A stretch of DNA of 64,000 nt from assembly GCF_025971955.1 (NCBI RefSeq), contig NZ_JAPDMX010000007.1, forward strand, positions 62,001 to 126,000, given 5' to 3'. The translations under genes and the position numbers were made by a program. Source of the stretch: Shewanella subflava. GTDB lineage: Bacteria > Pseudomonadota > Gammaproteobacteria > Enterobacterales > Shewanellaceae. Shown in pieces: positions 9,162-18,127 of the stretch. The notes under the pieces are model-generated. The model was not told where the DNA came from. It saw nothing but the letters and a program-made list of their open reading frames with translations, and made no database searches. How positions within the stretch are numbered: the first letter of the stretch is position 1; every line of letters begins with the position of its first letter.

Positions 9162-9274
9162 TTACCTTTTACAAGTTTCAGTGCTACTCATGCTAAGGCA
9201 GCTGCAAGGTAAGATCAAAATATTGCTGTAATATCCAACAAACGTTATGTTTGTGTGGCATCGTTTGTTACTTT

Positions 9275-9303
9275 TTGCGATGAGGTGGTTTTTTTTGTGT
9301 AAA
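9275..9303 (+). promoter_or_regulatory. Candidate metT promoter
   Basis: TTGCGA (9275-9280) and TGTAAA (9298-9303) are separated by 17 bp, a plausible -35/-10 pair. The MetJ boxes begin 18 bp downstream, where a bound repressor would block the initiating polymerase. Confidence 0.4.
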
Positions 9304-9320
9304 AATACCTACGGAAGTTA

Positions 9321-9344
9321 AGAAGTCTAGACGTCTAGATTGCA
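9321..9344 (+). promoter_or_regulatory. Tandem MetJ boxes
   Basis: Three 8-bp units lie in exact register: AGAAGTCT (9321-9328), AGACGTCT (9329-9336, the full consensus) and AGATTGCA (9337-9344, weak). MetJ binds tandem AGACGTCT boxes cooperatively with S-adenosylmethionine as co-repressor. The position upstream of the metT-type transporter supports methionine-dependent repression. Confidence 0.8.
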
Positions 9345-9464
9345 ATTTAGGATAAGTTCTCTTATTCTTGGTGCAATTGATTTGGATGTGAGATGAATAT
9401 TCATGCTATTGAATATATCCTTGCTTACGTCAACCTGAATATATAAATAAGAAGAGAGACAACC

Positions 9465-10805
9465 TTGACTAAACCAGCCGCAAGTAACCCCTCGCAAACA
9501 GCTTCATTTATCGCGTTGTTGCCCCTATTTGTTTTTTTAACCTTATTTATTGGTGCTGGAGTTTACTTTCAAAGCCAAGGTGTGGATTACGCGTTTTACC
9601 AATTACCTAGTGTTATCGCTATTTTACCTGCGATTATTCTGGCGTTATTACTGTCAAAGCAAAAACTCAATAGCGCCATTGAAACGTTTATCGAAGGTAT
9701 TGGCCATAGCAATATCATCGCAATGTGCTTAATTTATTTATTAGCTGGCGCCTTTGCATCTGTAGCTAAAGCTACCGGTGGTGTTGATGCGACTGTGGCA
9801 TTAGGCTTATCACTCATTCCATCAGATTTACTTCTTCCTGGTTTCTTTGTCATTGCTGCATTTATTGCGACTGCAATGGGGACATCAATGGGCACCATTG
9901 CAGCGGTAGCGCCCGTTGCACTTGGGGTGGCTGACCAAGCTCAGATAGATTATGCCTTAATGGCGGGTGCTGTGATGTCAGGGGCATTATTTGGTGACAA
10001 CTTATCAATTATTTCTGATACCACTATTGCCGCTACACGAACCCAAGGCTGTGAGATGAAAGACAAGTTTCGTGAGAACCTTGTGTTTGCGATTCCTGCC
10101 TCTTTGATTACGTTGGTTGCGTTCGGTTTAGCTGGTCAAGGGCAAGCCACTATTGAACCGCAGCAAATTGAATTTATAAAAGTTATTCCTTATTTAACGA
10201 TTTTATTTTTGGCCGTTGCAGGATTAAACGTTTTTGTAGTGTTGACCTTAGGGATTATCCTTGCGGGGGTGACGGGTATTACTGCCGCTGACTACAATAC
10301 CATTCAGTTTGGTAACGATATTTACACTGGATTCACCAATATGCAGGAGATTTTTATTCTGTCTATGTTGGTTGGTGGTTTAGCGGCATTAATGCAGCAG
10401 CAAGGCGGTTTAGCTTTTGTGAACAATCTAGTTGAAAACTTGATTAGCCGTTTCTCTAAATCAAAAGGTGACGCGTCACCTCGCGCCGCAGAGTTAGGTA
10501 TGGCAGGCATAGTGGCGATGACCAACACCTGTGTGGCAAATAATACGGTGTCGATTGTTGTGACAGGCGAAATAGCCAAGGACTTAGCGCAAAAGCATGG
10601 AGTTAACCCTAAACGTGCAGCCAGCGTGTTAGATATTTTTGCCTGTATTGTGCAAGGGCTTATTCCCCATGGTGCACAAGCATTATTAATCGCATCGGTA
10701 TTTACCATTAGCCCGCTGACAGCTGTGTTAAATGCTTGGTATTGTATGATTTTGGCTGCGGTGGCTGTGGCTATCGTTATTTTCCGCAAGCGAACGGCTA
10801 ATTAA
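9465..10805 (+). CDS. metT: Methionine transporter MetT, NhaC superfamily
   Basis: 446 aa, about 11-12 hydrophobic segments, an inner-membrane transporter of the NhaC-like superfamily. By sequence alone it is annotated as a Na+/H+ antiporter-like protein. The MetJ boxes upstream match the comparative-genomics MetT group, proposed methionine importers in Shewanella and Vibrio. Conserved-looking transport motifs include GTSMGTIAAVAP, GALFGDNLSIISDTT and NTCVANNTVSIVVTGEIAK. The start is TTG at 9465, about 6-8 bp after GAAGAGAG. The substrate call rests on regulation and family, not on a diagnostic residue. Confidence 0.8.
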   Translation: MTKPAASNPSQTASFIALLPLFVFLTLFIGAGVYFQSQGVDYAFYQLPSVIAILPAIILALLLSKQKLNSAIETFIEGIGHSNIIAMCLIYLLAGAFASVAKATGGVDATVALGLSLIPSDLLLPGFFVIAAFIATAMGTSMGTIAAVAPVALGVADQAQIDYALMAGAVMSGALFGDNLSIISDTTIAATRTQGCEMKDKFRENLVFAIPASLITLVAFGLAGQGQATIEPQQIEFIKVIPYLTILFLAVAGLNVFVVLTLGIILAGVTGITAADYNTIQFGNDIYTGFTNMQEIFILSMLVGGLAALMQQQGGLAFVNNLVENLISRFSKSKGDASPRAAELGMAGIVAMTNTCVANNTVSIVVTGEIAKDLAQKHGVNPKRAASVLDIFACIVQGLIPHGAQALLIASVFTISPLTAVLNAWYCMILAAVAVAIVIFRKRTAN

Positions 10806-10812
10806 TATCTAA

Positions 10813-10841
10813 GGCCCTAAACCTTGTTTAGGGCTTTTTCT
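10813..10841 (+). terminator. metT Rho-independent terminator
   Basis: A GGCCCTAAAC / GTTTAGGGCT stem with a 3-base loop is followed by TTTTTC-TTTT directly after the metT stop. Confidence 0.88.
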
Positions 10842-10884
10842 TTTATGCAGATAACGGTAAGCTGATTGAACTTATTTCTTACCC

Positions 10885-11583
10885 TTGATCCCCTTGGCAA
10901 AACAACATAGAAATTACGACTTACACTTGGTAATAGTGTTTATGTCAATCGCCGCTGCGGTGATTGCTTGCATTGGTGTGGCTTCAGCATTGTTTGTGGA
11001 AGCTAAGGATTTGCAAGTCAGTGTATTTCACCTCCGTCCTGATACATTGGGCGATTATATGAACTCGCGACTCGCAGTGGTGTTTAATCTTTCTCTGTTG
11101 GCTGCTGGAGTGTGTTTTTTTCTCGGCAACCTAGCCATTTACTTTACCTTTTCTGATCCATTAAGTCGCGCTATTGCGGTAGTTGGCTCGTTTGTCGGGG
11201 TCAGTATTGCGTTAATGGGCGTTTTTCCAATTAACTTTTTAGAATGGCACCGTAAGGCATCAACGTTTTATTTACTTGGTTCATTGCTGTTACATTTGTT
11301 GTGCTTTGCTGATTTTTTTAAGACAAACAGCAGTATGACTCGAATGGTGTTCGCGCTGTCAATTGTAGCGTTTATGGCATCGTTTAATTTGATGTTGATG
11401 TTAGATTGGACATTACTCGATTTTCCGCCATGTGAAGACAGTGCCAACCATTTTTGCTGGGTCTCTTCCAGTATGTGGGTGCTGACTCAAGCGAATATTT
11501 TATGGTGTGTTTGCTTAGGGTTAAGCATGCGCCAACATATCGTCAGTCAGCAATCACTATCCCATCGTTTTGCCGCAGCATAA
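10885..11583 (+). CDS. DUF998-type membrane protein
   Basis: 232 aa with about six transmembrane segments. The pattern of a first helix, an extracytoplasmic loop and then ...GVFPINFLEWHRKASTFYLLGSLLLHLL fits the DUF998 family of uncharacterised membrane proteins. The conserved FP...WHR...A segment is the best family marker. The start is uncertain: TTG 10885 and TTG 10894 have no good Shine-Dalgarno, and the first ATG (10942) would truncate helix 1. The gene ends 6 bp before the pseudouridine synthase ATG, suggesting co-transcription. Confidence 0.7.
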   Translation: MIPLAKQHRNYDLHLVIVFMSIAAAVIACIGVASALFVEAKDLQVSVFHLRPDTLGDYMNSRLAVVFNLSLLAAGVCFFLGNLAIYFTFSDPLSRAIAVVGSFVGVSIALMGVFPINFLEWHRKASTFYLLGSLLLHLLCFADFFKTNSSMTRMVFALSIVAFMASFNLMLMLDWTLLDFPPCEDSANHFCWVSSSMWVLTQANILWCVCLGLSMRQHIVSQQSLSHRFAAA

Positions 11584-11589
11584 CTTGCT

Positions 11590-12318
11590 ATGACTCAATA
11601 TCGTTTAGCACATTATTTAGCCCTATGCGGCGTAGCTTCAAGGCGTCAGGCAGCAAGATTTATTGAAGCGCAAAGGGTGTCAATTAACGGCAAAATAGCG
11701 GGGCACAGTGATATAGTCTGCATTGAATCCCAAGTAAAAATGCTTGATGATATTCGATTAGATGATGTGGTAATTAGCCCTCCTGAACCTAAAGTCTATT
11801 GGCTGTACCATAAACCAGTGGGGATAGATTGTCGGTTGTTGGCTGACGACCCTGCAAGTTTATTGCATCATTTACCCGCCAGCCCAAGAGTTTTTCCTGC
11901 GGGTCGTTTAGATAAAGATTCGCGTGGGTTATTGCTGCTAACAAACGACGGTCAGCTTAGCCAACGTTTGATGCACCCTGATTTTCACCACACTAAGACC
12001 TACCTAGTGGAAGTTGATAAGCCCTTTGATGAACGCTTTTTAAATATCATGAGCAGCGGGGTAAGCTATCAACAAGCTAAGCAGAAAGTGACAACCCGAG
12101 CTTGTCGTGTCACGCGGATGAATGAGGCTCAATTTGAGATAGTATTAACTCAAGGGCTAAATCGCCAGATACGCAGAATGTGTTTGGCTTTGGGCTACCG
12201 TGTTATCGACTTACAACGCACGGCGATAGGGCGAGTAACCTTAGGCGATCTTGCTGAAACAAAACGGCGACCATTAGTGGCCGCCGAATTAACCGAATTA
12301 ACTGCTTTAAGGGGGTAA
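11590..12318 (+). CDS. rRNA pseudouridine synthase, RsuA/RluF-like
   Basis: 242 aa. It has an N-terminal S4 RNA-binding domain (RLAHYLALCGVASRRQAARFIEAQRVSINGK) and then the RsuA-family catalytic domain, with the active-site Asp in PAGRLDKDSRGLLLLTNDG and the motif GLNRQIRRMCLALGY. That last motif is closest to RluF among the E. coli RluB/RluE/RluF/RsuA group. These enzymes isomerise specific uridines in 23S or 16S rRNA. It is shorter than E. coli RluF (290 aa), lacking a C-terminal tail. The precise target uridine cannot be assigned. Confidence 0.85.
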   Translation: MTQYRLAHYLALCGVASRRQAARFIEAQRVSINGKIAGHSDIVCIESQVKMLDDIRLDDVVISPPEPKVYWLYHKPVGIDCRLLADDPASLLHHLPASPRVFPAGRLDKDSRGLLLLTNDGQLSQRLMHPDFHHTKTYLVEVDKPFDERFLNIMSSGVSYQQAKQKVTTRACRVTRMNEAQFEIVLTQGLNRQIRRMCLALGYRVIDLQRTAIGRVTLGDLAETKRRPLVAAELTELTALRG

Positions 12319-12380
12319 GGTCATCTACTTAACCTCAGTAAATGACTCCAACACAATTAAAAAGCGTCTTTTCATTTTGT

Positions 12381-14537
12381 TTACTTAACAATGTCCATTT
12401 CTGCTAATAGATTATCGGCATTGTCTAAATGATCCATCACCCACAACATATAACGGCTATCAACTTGAATTGAGCGGTTAGATTGATCGTCATAGCCCCA
12501 ATCGCCAATGATACTTTCATATACACCATCAAATAATAAACCGACCAATTCAGCGCGGCCATTTAAGGTAGGTGAGCCAGAGTTCCCCCCTGTGGTATCA
12601 AGTGTGGATAAGAAGTTAACCGGCACAGAATCAATCGATTTTACATAGTAATCACCATATTGTTTCTGTTTGATTAGCTCAAGTTGCTTAGCGGGAGCAT
12701 CAAATGGATCAACCCCTGTATCCTTAGCGACTATGCCTTCTAAGCGAGTGAACGGCACCGCGACTAAGCCATCTTGTGGAGAATAGCCTTTCACATTACC
12801 CACTGAAACCCGTAAGCTAGAGTTTGCATCAGCGTATACTGGCTTGCCTAACTCACGGTTGTAAGCAATGATAGCGTCCATAAACCGTGGACGTACTTTC
12901 ATTAAATCGCCCGCGAGTTGTTTTTGCTCTTTTTCACGCGTCATGCTTTCATCATAGGTATTAACAGCAAATTGGATGAAAGGATCATTCGATTTTTTAA
13001 AGTCGGCAACAGTTTTATCCATCCACGCTAAACGGGTGGCTTTGTCGCCCAATTTTGTTTTGGCGTACATGCTATCTAGGGTTTTACTTAACTGTTTAGC
13101 ATCAAATTTTTTACCAATATTGAATGCTTTGTCCAATGCCGGTAAGCGTTGTTCTGCCGGTAATTGAGCGTAGCGGCTTAACATATCTAATAACACGGCT
13201 TTATCTACGCTGGCAGCATAGCGGCGATCGATACGTTCCATGCTGGATGTGAAATTGGTCATATCACGGTCTTGATAACCTGGCTCACGTTCCATATCCG
13301 CTAAGTTTTTTTCATTTGCTAAGCGATATAAGTCACGAGCAGTTGTGGCCATTGTCGTGTAAGCGATATAGCTTAGTAAAATGTCACGCTCTTGGTTTTG
13401 CTGGCTTTTAGCGACTAATTTATCTAGTGCAGCTAATGTTTCACCGTATTTTGCTTGGCGAGTTTTATCAGCATTTATCCAAGCCGCTAAATCACGTTCC
13501 ACTTTTTGGCGATCGGCTAACATGGTTGATTTACCATAAAACTCAATCATCGAGGTGAAGTTTTTGGCATAGTTGGCTAACCCAGCTATTAAGCTTTCGT
13601 ATTTGATGCGCTCATCGCTGCCTTCTGGGGCAGTGTCTTTGATGATTTCAATCATGCGCTCACGCAGAATTTTCCCTTGTGGATATGCCCATTCAAACTG
13701 ATTTTCAACTTCACTTGCTGTGCGGTAACGATTAGTGCGGCCAGGGTATCCTGCAACCATCACAAAATCGCCATCACTCACGCCTTTTGCTGAAACTTTA
13801 AGGAAGCTTTTTGGCTCGTAAGGAACATTATCTTCATGGAAATCTGCAGGTTTACCATCTTTACCTACGTAAGCGCGGTAGAAAGAAAAGTCGCCGGTGT
13901 GACGTGGCCACATCCAGTTGTCAATGTCGCCACCATATTTACCGACACTGCCAGCAGGGTTATAGGTTAAACGTACATCACGGATCTCAAGTTGCTTAAC
14001 TAGGTAATATTCTAAACCGCCGTGGAAACTGTATACCTGACAACGATAGCCGGCATCTTTTTCACACTCAGCGACTAGGGCTTTTTCTTGTTGTTCAATA
14101 CCGGCATAAAAATCATTACCGACTTTGTCCATTTGGCCATTTTTCACTTTGCTGGTGACATCGGTAACCGCTTCGGTGACATACACGCGAGAGCCTGGGG
14201 TTGCTGGTAATTCATCTTGGTATGTTTTGGCTAAAAAACCTTCTTTGAGCAGGTTTTTTTCAGGGGTAGAGTTGTACTGGATTGACCCGTAAGCACAATG
14301 ATGGTTAGTAACAACTAGGCCCTTTGGTGAAACAAAGGAGGCAGTACAACCGCCAAGGCTTATCACGGCATTCATTGGGAATTCAGTGAGCTTAGAGATT
14401 GATTTAGCGTCTATTTCTAAGCCTTTTTGTTTCAGCATATCCGCCATAGCGGGTAACTGATGCGGCTGCCACATACCTTCATCGGCTTGTGCAGTAAAAC
14501 TGGCAGCAATAGCGGCCGTTAGTAACCATTTTTTCAT
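12381..14537 (-). CDS. Secreted S46-family dipeptidyl peptidase
   Basis: 718 aa with a signal peptide (MKKWLLTAAIAASFTAQA). It is a chymotrypsin-like serine exopeptidase of MEROPS family S46 (DPP7/DPP11 type), which removes dipeptides from N-termini in the periplasm or outside the cell. The catalytic His is in GLVVTNHHCAYG (about 79-80). The Asp is expected in the KYGGDIDNWMWPRHTGDFS block, and the Ser is in TTGGNSGSPTLNG with FDGVYES following. Length matches the family (about 700-720). The S1 residue that separates hydrophobic from acidic specificity cannot be assigned safely without alignment. Confidence 0.92.
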   Translation of the reverse strand: MKKWLLTAAIAASFTAQADEGMWQPHQLPAMADMLKQKGLEIDAKSISKLTEFPMNAVISLGGCTASFVSPKGLVVTNHHCAYGSIQYNSTPEKNLLKEGFLAKTYQDELPATPGSRVYVTEAVTDVTSKVKNGQMDKVGNDFYAGIEQQEKALVAECEKDAGYRCQVYSFHGGLEYYLVKQLEIRDVRLTYNPAGSVGKYGGDIDNWMWPRHTGDFSFYRAYVGKDGKPADFHEDNVPYEPKSFLKVSAKGVSDGDFVMVAGYPGRTNRYRTASEVENQFEWAYPQGKILRERMIEIIKDTAPEGSDERIKYESLIAGLANYAKNFTSMIEFYGKSTMLADRQKVERDLAAWINADKTRQAKYGETLAALDKLVAKSQQNQERDILLSYIAYTTMATTARDLYRLANEKNLADMEREPGYQDRDMTNFTSSMERIDRRYAASVDKAVLLDMLSRYAQLPAEQRLPALDKAFNIGKKFDAKQLSKTLDSMYAKTKLGDKATRLAWMDKTVADFKKSNDPFIQFAVNTYDESMTREKEQKQLAGDLMKVRPRFMDAIIAYNRELGKPVYADANSSLRVSVGNVKGYSPQDGLVAVPFTRLEGIVAKDTGVDPFDAPAKQLELIKQKQYGDYYVKSIDSVPVNFLSTLDTTGGNSGSPTLNGRAELVGLLFDGVYESIIGDWGYDDQSNRSIQVDSRYMLWVMDHLDNADNLLAEMDIVK

Positions 14538-14660
14538 TGAGATAAGTCCATTTTTTGAGGTCGTTTACCCAAATAAATAAGTTATCACCTAATGTAGGTG
14601 ACCTTTTAATTTTATTGTTAGGATTGAATGAAGGGCGAGATCTTATGGCGCAATGCACCA

Positions 14661-14689
14661 ATAAAAAAGTCAGGCCGGTGCCTGACTTT
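14661..14689 (-). terminator. Terminator for the tyrP-like gene (minus strand)
   Basis: AAAGTCAGGC / GCCTGACTTT with a 4-base loop. Read on the minus strand, the stem is followed by a run of six T. It sits just beyond the tyrP-like stop. Confidence 0.85.
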
Positions 14690-14746
14690 AACAAAACTTT
14701 TACTCGCTTAACAGGGGGAGAGAAACTCCGTTACAAACTAGGGCCG

Positions 14747-15949
14747 TTACACCAATGCTACCGTTAACTGTGCAATCACAATAATCACACCAATCAACCC
14801 CGTGATAAGAAGCGCCGGAGTGCCTCCTGAAACTTGATATCCGCCTAAGTTTTGTGGACGCTGTTTAAGTGCCATCGCAATAGGTAATAAGATAATCATC
14901 ACGACTAAAGGAATGGCAGCAAAGCCTAACACTTTGAAAAAGCCATCTGGGTAAAATAAAGCACAAAGCAGTGGTGGAATAAACGTAATTAACCAGGTTT
15001 GTATTCTACCGACTAAGCTGTTGCTTGCTCTTGTTAGTTCTGCAACATAATCAAATAAGCTCATGGTGACCCCTAAGAAAGAGGTTATTAAAGCTAGGTT
15101 GGCAAAAATATCAATACACTGACTAACAATTTCAGATTCAGCTAACCCTTGTAGCGCTAACACCAGTTTAGGTAATGATCCCTCTAATTCGTGTACCGTT
15201 GGACCGCTTAATGTGCCTAAGGTAACAAGTAACCATAATATGTAGCAGACTAGCGGGATGGTAGAGCCAATCAACAACACTTTGCGTAATGAAACCGCAT
15301 CGCCATCTAGGTATCTAACGATTGTGGCAATACACACATGAAATCCAAATGAAGTAAATACTACTGGGATAGCCGCAAGCCACAGATGGTTTAATTCGCT
15401 GCCGTTAGCGACTTCACTGACGGTGTTGGTTAATACCACAGCAAGGTTAACATCGGGTAATAAGAAAGCTACTACTAAGACTAATAATACCACCATCGCA
15501 CTGAACAAAATGCGGGAGACTTTATCAATCCAAGTGACACCTACTGCAATAATACCGCCAAAGAAAAGGGTAAAGAGGATTACCGCACCTTGGTTGCTCA
15601 GATCTATGCCCAAAGGAGCAAGGCGAGTTTCAAGTAAAGATGAGCCACCCATCAAGTAAACCATGGTTAGGGCAAATAAAAGGCTTAAAAATGATCCACC
15701 CTGAATTAATTGCCCCGTTTTACCTAATGTTTTACCGGTAATGGCATGTACGTTGTCTCCCACACCCGTGCGCAAATTAATTTCTAGCATGAGTAATGCG
15801 GTGTATGCTGAAATGCCCCAAATCACCACGAGAAGGAGGAGTGCAGGTATAATCCCCAAAGCTGCGGTTGCTAAAGGCAGTGCTAACATACCACCGCCAA
15901 TAGCCGTACCTGCGACTATTGAAATTGATCCAAGTATTTTAAAATTCAC
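14747..15949 (-). CDS. Aromatic amino acid permease, TyrP/Mtr (HAAAP) family
   Basis: 400 aa, about 11 transmembrane helices, an inner-membrane proton symporter of the hydroxy/aromatic amino acid permease family. Its first helix has the diagnostic GSISIVAGTAIGGGMLALPLATA, then YTALLMLEINLRTG. The middle FTSFGFHVCIATIVRYLDGD also matches TyrP/TnaB/Mtr proteins. TyrP imports tyrosine; tryptophan or phenylalanine are possible alternatives. It is monocistronic with its own terminator, divergent from the Mn exporter. No convincing TyrR box is present upstream. Confidence 0.85.
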   Translation of the reverse strand: MNFKILGSISIVAGTAIGGGMLALPLATAALGIIPALLLLVVIWGISAYTALLMLEINLRTGVGDNVHAITGKTLGKTGQLIQGGSFLSLLFALTMVYLMGGSSLLETRLAPLGIDLSNQGAVILFTLFFGGIIAVGVTWIDKVSRILFSAMVVLLVLVVAFLLPDVNLAVVLTNTVSEVANGSELNHLWLAAIPVVFTSFGFHVCIATIVRYLDGDAVSLRKVLLIGSTIPLVCYILWLLVTLGTLSGPTVHELEGSLPKLVLALQGLAESEIVSQCIDIFANLALITSFLGVTMSLFDYVAELTRASNSLVGRIQTWLITFIPPLLCALFYPDGFFKVLGFAAIPLVVMIILLPIAMALKQRPQNLGGYQVSGGTPALLITGLIGVIIVIAQLTVALV

Positions 15950-16127
15950 AAACGCATCCCAAAAATTATTATTCTAATTGCAAAAGACAGTAGCAGAATG
16001 CCAACAACTCAAGCAAGTGACTTGCACCTTTAAAGGGTTTTAGCGCTGTTTAGAAACAATTACATAACATTTGTGAGTGGTTAATTAAACTTCGTCATTG
16101 CAATGGTGTAGCATTACACAACGTATA

Positions 16128-16156
16128 TTGATCCCATATTTATATTAAGGTATATT
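16128..16156 (+). promoter_or_regulatory. Promoter for riboswitch-mneA transcript
   Basis: TTGATC (-35, 16128-16133) and TATATT (-10, 16151-16156) have an ideal 17-bp spacer. The predicted transcription start (about 16163) coincides with the 5' edge of the riboswitch, which supports both calls. Confidence 0.7.
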
Positions 16157-16162
16157 GCCGCC

Positions 16163-16350
16163 TCGTTTAGGGGAGTAGCTAGCTTGAATTGGTTTTTCAT
16201 AAACTAATTAAGGCGTTTATATCAACATAATTGGCCAAATCGCCATGGTATAAACAACAAAGATAACGCTTTGTTAAGCAAGACCTAGTACGGTAATAGC
16301 GACTTTGAGGGTAGGCTATTGCTTGTGCTTGGTTAAACTTTACCCTCAAC
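16163..16350 (+). ncRNA. yybP-ykoY manganese riboswitch
   Basis: The 5' UTR carries the two hallmarks of the yybP-ykoY (Mn2+-sensing) aptamer: GGGGAGTAGC at 16170-16179 and AGCAAGACCT at 16277-16286. A long variable arm lies between them. Downstream, TGAGGGTA (16306-16313) can pair with TACCCTCA (16341-16348), just ahead of the AGGAT ribosome-binding site, and is a likely part of the expression switch. The same riboswitch class precedes E. coli mntP and alx. Mn2+ should increase expression of the exporter. Confidence 0.88.
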
Positions 16351-16364
16351 TTTAGGATATTTCT

Positions 16365-16919
16365 GTGGAAGCACTTTTCACTTCAACCCTCACTGTCGCA
16401 GTTGCTGAAATTGGCGACAAAACTCAACTGCTCGCATTATTGCTAGCGGCTCGATTTCGAAATAAATCGGCCATTATTCTTGGTATCTTCCTTTCAACAT
16501 TAATTAATCACTTTGCCGCAGCTTGGCTAGGTCAATTTGCTTTTGGTTGGCTTGATCCTCAATGGGCAACTTATTTGATCGCCGCATCATTTTTTGCCAT
16601 CGCCATTTGGGTGCTTGTGCCTGATAAAATGGATGATGATGATAACCGTTTTTATAAACTTGGCGCTTTTGCTGCCACTTTTATCTTATTTTTTATTGCA
16701 GAAATGGGTGATAAAACTCAAATTGCTACAGTAGTCCTTGCGGCTAAATATGATGCATTATCTATGGTAGTGTTAGGCACCACCTTAGGTATGTTAATTG
16801 CCAATGTGCCGGTAGTATTACTTGGACATTTTAGTGCAGATAAGCTGCCGATGAAGTTAATTCATCGGTTATGTGCACTATTATTTGCGCTTTTGGGTAT
16901 CGCAACCCTCCTTTACTAA
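16365..16919 (+). CDS. mneA: Manganese exporter, UPF0016/GDT1 family (MneA-like)
   Basis: 184 aa with six predicted transmembrane helices. The two inverted halves each carry the family signature ExGDKT: AEIGDKTQLL (residue about 15) and AEMGDKTQIA (about 112). These motifs form the cation-binding site in the GDT1/TMEM165 family. In Vibrio cholerae the homologue MneA exports Mn2+, and the riboswitch ahead of this gene fits that role. The start is GTG at 16365 after AGGAT. A charged loop, DKMDDDDNR, joins the halves. Confidence 0.88.
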   Translation: MEALFTSTLTVAVAEIGDKTQLLALLLAARFRNKSAIILGIFLSTLINHFAAAWLGQFAFGWLDPQWATYLIAASFFAIAIWVLVPDKMDDDDNRFYKLGAFAATFILFFIAEMGDKTQIATVVLAAKYDALSMVVLGTTLGMLIANVPVVLLGHFSADKLPMKLIHRLCALLFALLGIATLLY

Positions 16920-16927
16920 CGCGGTTA

Positions 16928-16965
16928 GGGTTTAGACATTGAAAGACTTATGTCTAAACCCTTTT
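16928..16965 (+). terminator. mneA Rho-independent terminator
   Basis: A 12-bp stem GGGTTTAGACAT with a 10-base loop and a TTTT tail follows the stop at 16919. The convergent glycosyltransferase ends 23 bp further on. Confidence 0.8.
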
Positions 16966-16987
16966 GCTGATGAGGCAATGGATTACA

Positions 16988-18127
16988 TCAGATTGTTGTA
17001 AGGTACTCGGGTTGGTTATGAACCCGTTCGGTAGCATCAACTTGGGTTAAGGTTGCAAATTTATCGGCAATAATATCTACGCTATATTCATCAGATAGTT
17101 TTTTGATAAACCTCTGCGGGTTATTAATCACTTGGATTAATTTATCAGCTAATATGGCAGTGTTTTGCGGTGATGGCTGCTTCACATAAGCCGTTTTAAG
17201 GCTTTGTGTATTTTCCAAATTTGGAAAAAGATTGACCAAACCAGCAAAGTCATTGCCAAGCACCTCTTTAGCGCCAATGGTTGTTGTTGAAACAATAGGG
17301 ATAGTTAATGCCATTGCCTCTAAAAGCACATATCCCATAGATTCAAACTCAGAGCAAAGCACCAAGCATTTTGCTTTTACTAAAATATTCCACGGGTTCG
17401 ACTGGTTACCGAGAAAGTGGACCTTTTCTTTTAAGTCACTTTCATTTGTCATTGTGAGAAGTTTGGTTGTTATTGGACCATTTTTTTGTGGTTCATCACC
17501 GATAAATACCAAGTCTACTTTTGAGTTGAGCTGTTGATTCTCTAAGTACGAAGCTAATAACAATTCTTGCTTTTTTTCTGGCCCAAACCGTCCAATATGG
17601 ACAATAAAATCCTGTGGCAAATCAAAATCACACGGTTGTGCGGCTTTTTCTATCACCGAGTTCGCATCAAAAGGATTAGGTAGATGTACAGGTGATTGTT
17701 TTGTAAAGGGCATGAGTCGCGTGGCCAGTTCGTTTGATATCACGAAATTATTGCGACTATAGTGCTGCTGATACAATTTCACCCGTTCTTTAATTCTGCC
17801 AATAAAGGACGTTGATTGCGTTAACTTATATGTTGGATCTCCATGCACAATCGTAACAGTTCCCTTTTTTGGCGCGTAGCGATGTGCGGCATTATTGACT
17901 AATACCAATAATTCAGAGGGGTTAACTTTATAACTCAGTAATTGCCACTTTTTTATCGCTTTTACTGATGAGAAGGGGAGCCATCGATTAAGATCATCCT
18001 CGGTACTGTTACCCAAATTCCATATTTCAATGGTATGTCCACGGGATGCTAATGCTTTGGAGAGAAGCCATGTTGATGCTTCAGCTCCGCCATAACAGAT
18101 ATGCCTGATGACAAATATATATTTCAT
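16988..18127 (-). CDS. Glycosyltransferase, GT-B fold, family 4 type
   Basis: 379 aa. The N-terminal domain has a glycine-rich acceptor loop (RHICYGGAEASTWLLSKALASRGH). The C-terminal domain has the nucleotide-sugar-binding elements (FIVHIGRFGPEKKQELLLASY) and the E-x7-E-type motif in SEFESMGYVLLEAMALTIPIVST. It is probably an inverting/retaining GT-B enzyme of cell-surface polysaccharide or LPS synthesis. Neither sugar nor acceptor can be inferred. It is a lone gene without other polysaccharide genes nearby, which is somewhat unusual for this family. The preceding gap (18128-18664) contains nothing recognised apart from a stem-loop near 18627-18656. Confidence 0.85.
   Translation of the reverse strand: MKYIFVIRHICYGGAEASTWLLSKALASRGHTIEIWNLGNSTEDDLNRWLPFSSVKAIKKWQLLSYKVNPSELLVLVNNAAHRYAPKKGTVTIVHGDPTYKLTQSTSFIGRIKERVKLYQQHYSRNNFVISNELATRLMPFTKQSPVHLPNPFDANSVIEKAAQPCDFDLPQDFIVHIGRFGPEKKQELLLASYLENQQLNSKVDLVFIGDEPQKNGPITTKLLTMTNESDLKEKVHFLGNQSNPWNILVKAKCLVLCSEFESMGYVLLEAMALTIPIVSTTTIGAKEVLGNDFAGLVNLFPNLENTQSLKTAYVKQPSPQNTAILADKLIQVINNPQRFIKKLSDEYSVDIIADKFATLTQVDATERVHNQPEYLTTI

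Noticed and set aside
16047..16064. TyrR box upstream of the tyrP-like gene (TGTTTA-N6-ATTACA)
   Set aside because: Only about 9 of 12 consensus positions match; too weak to list.
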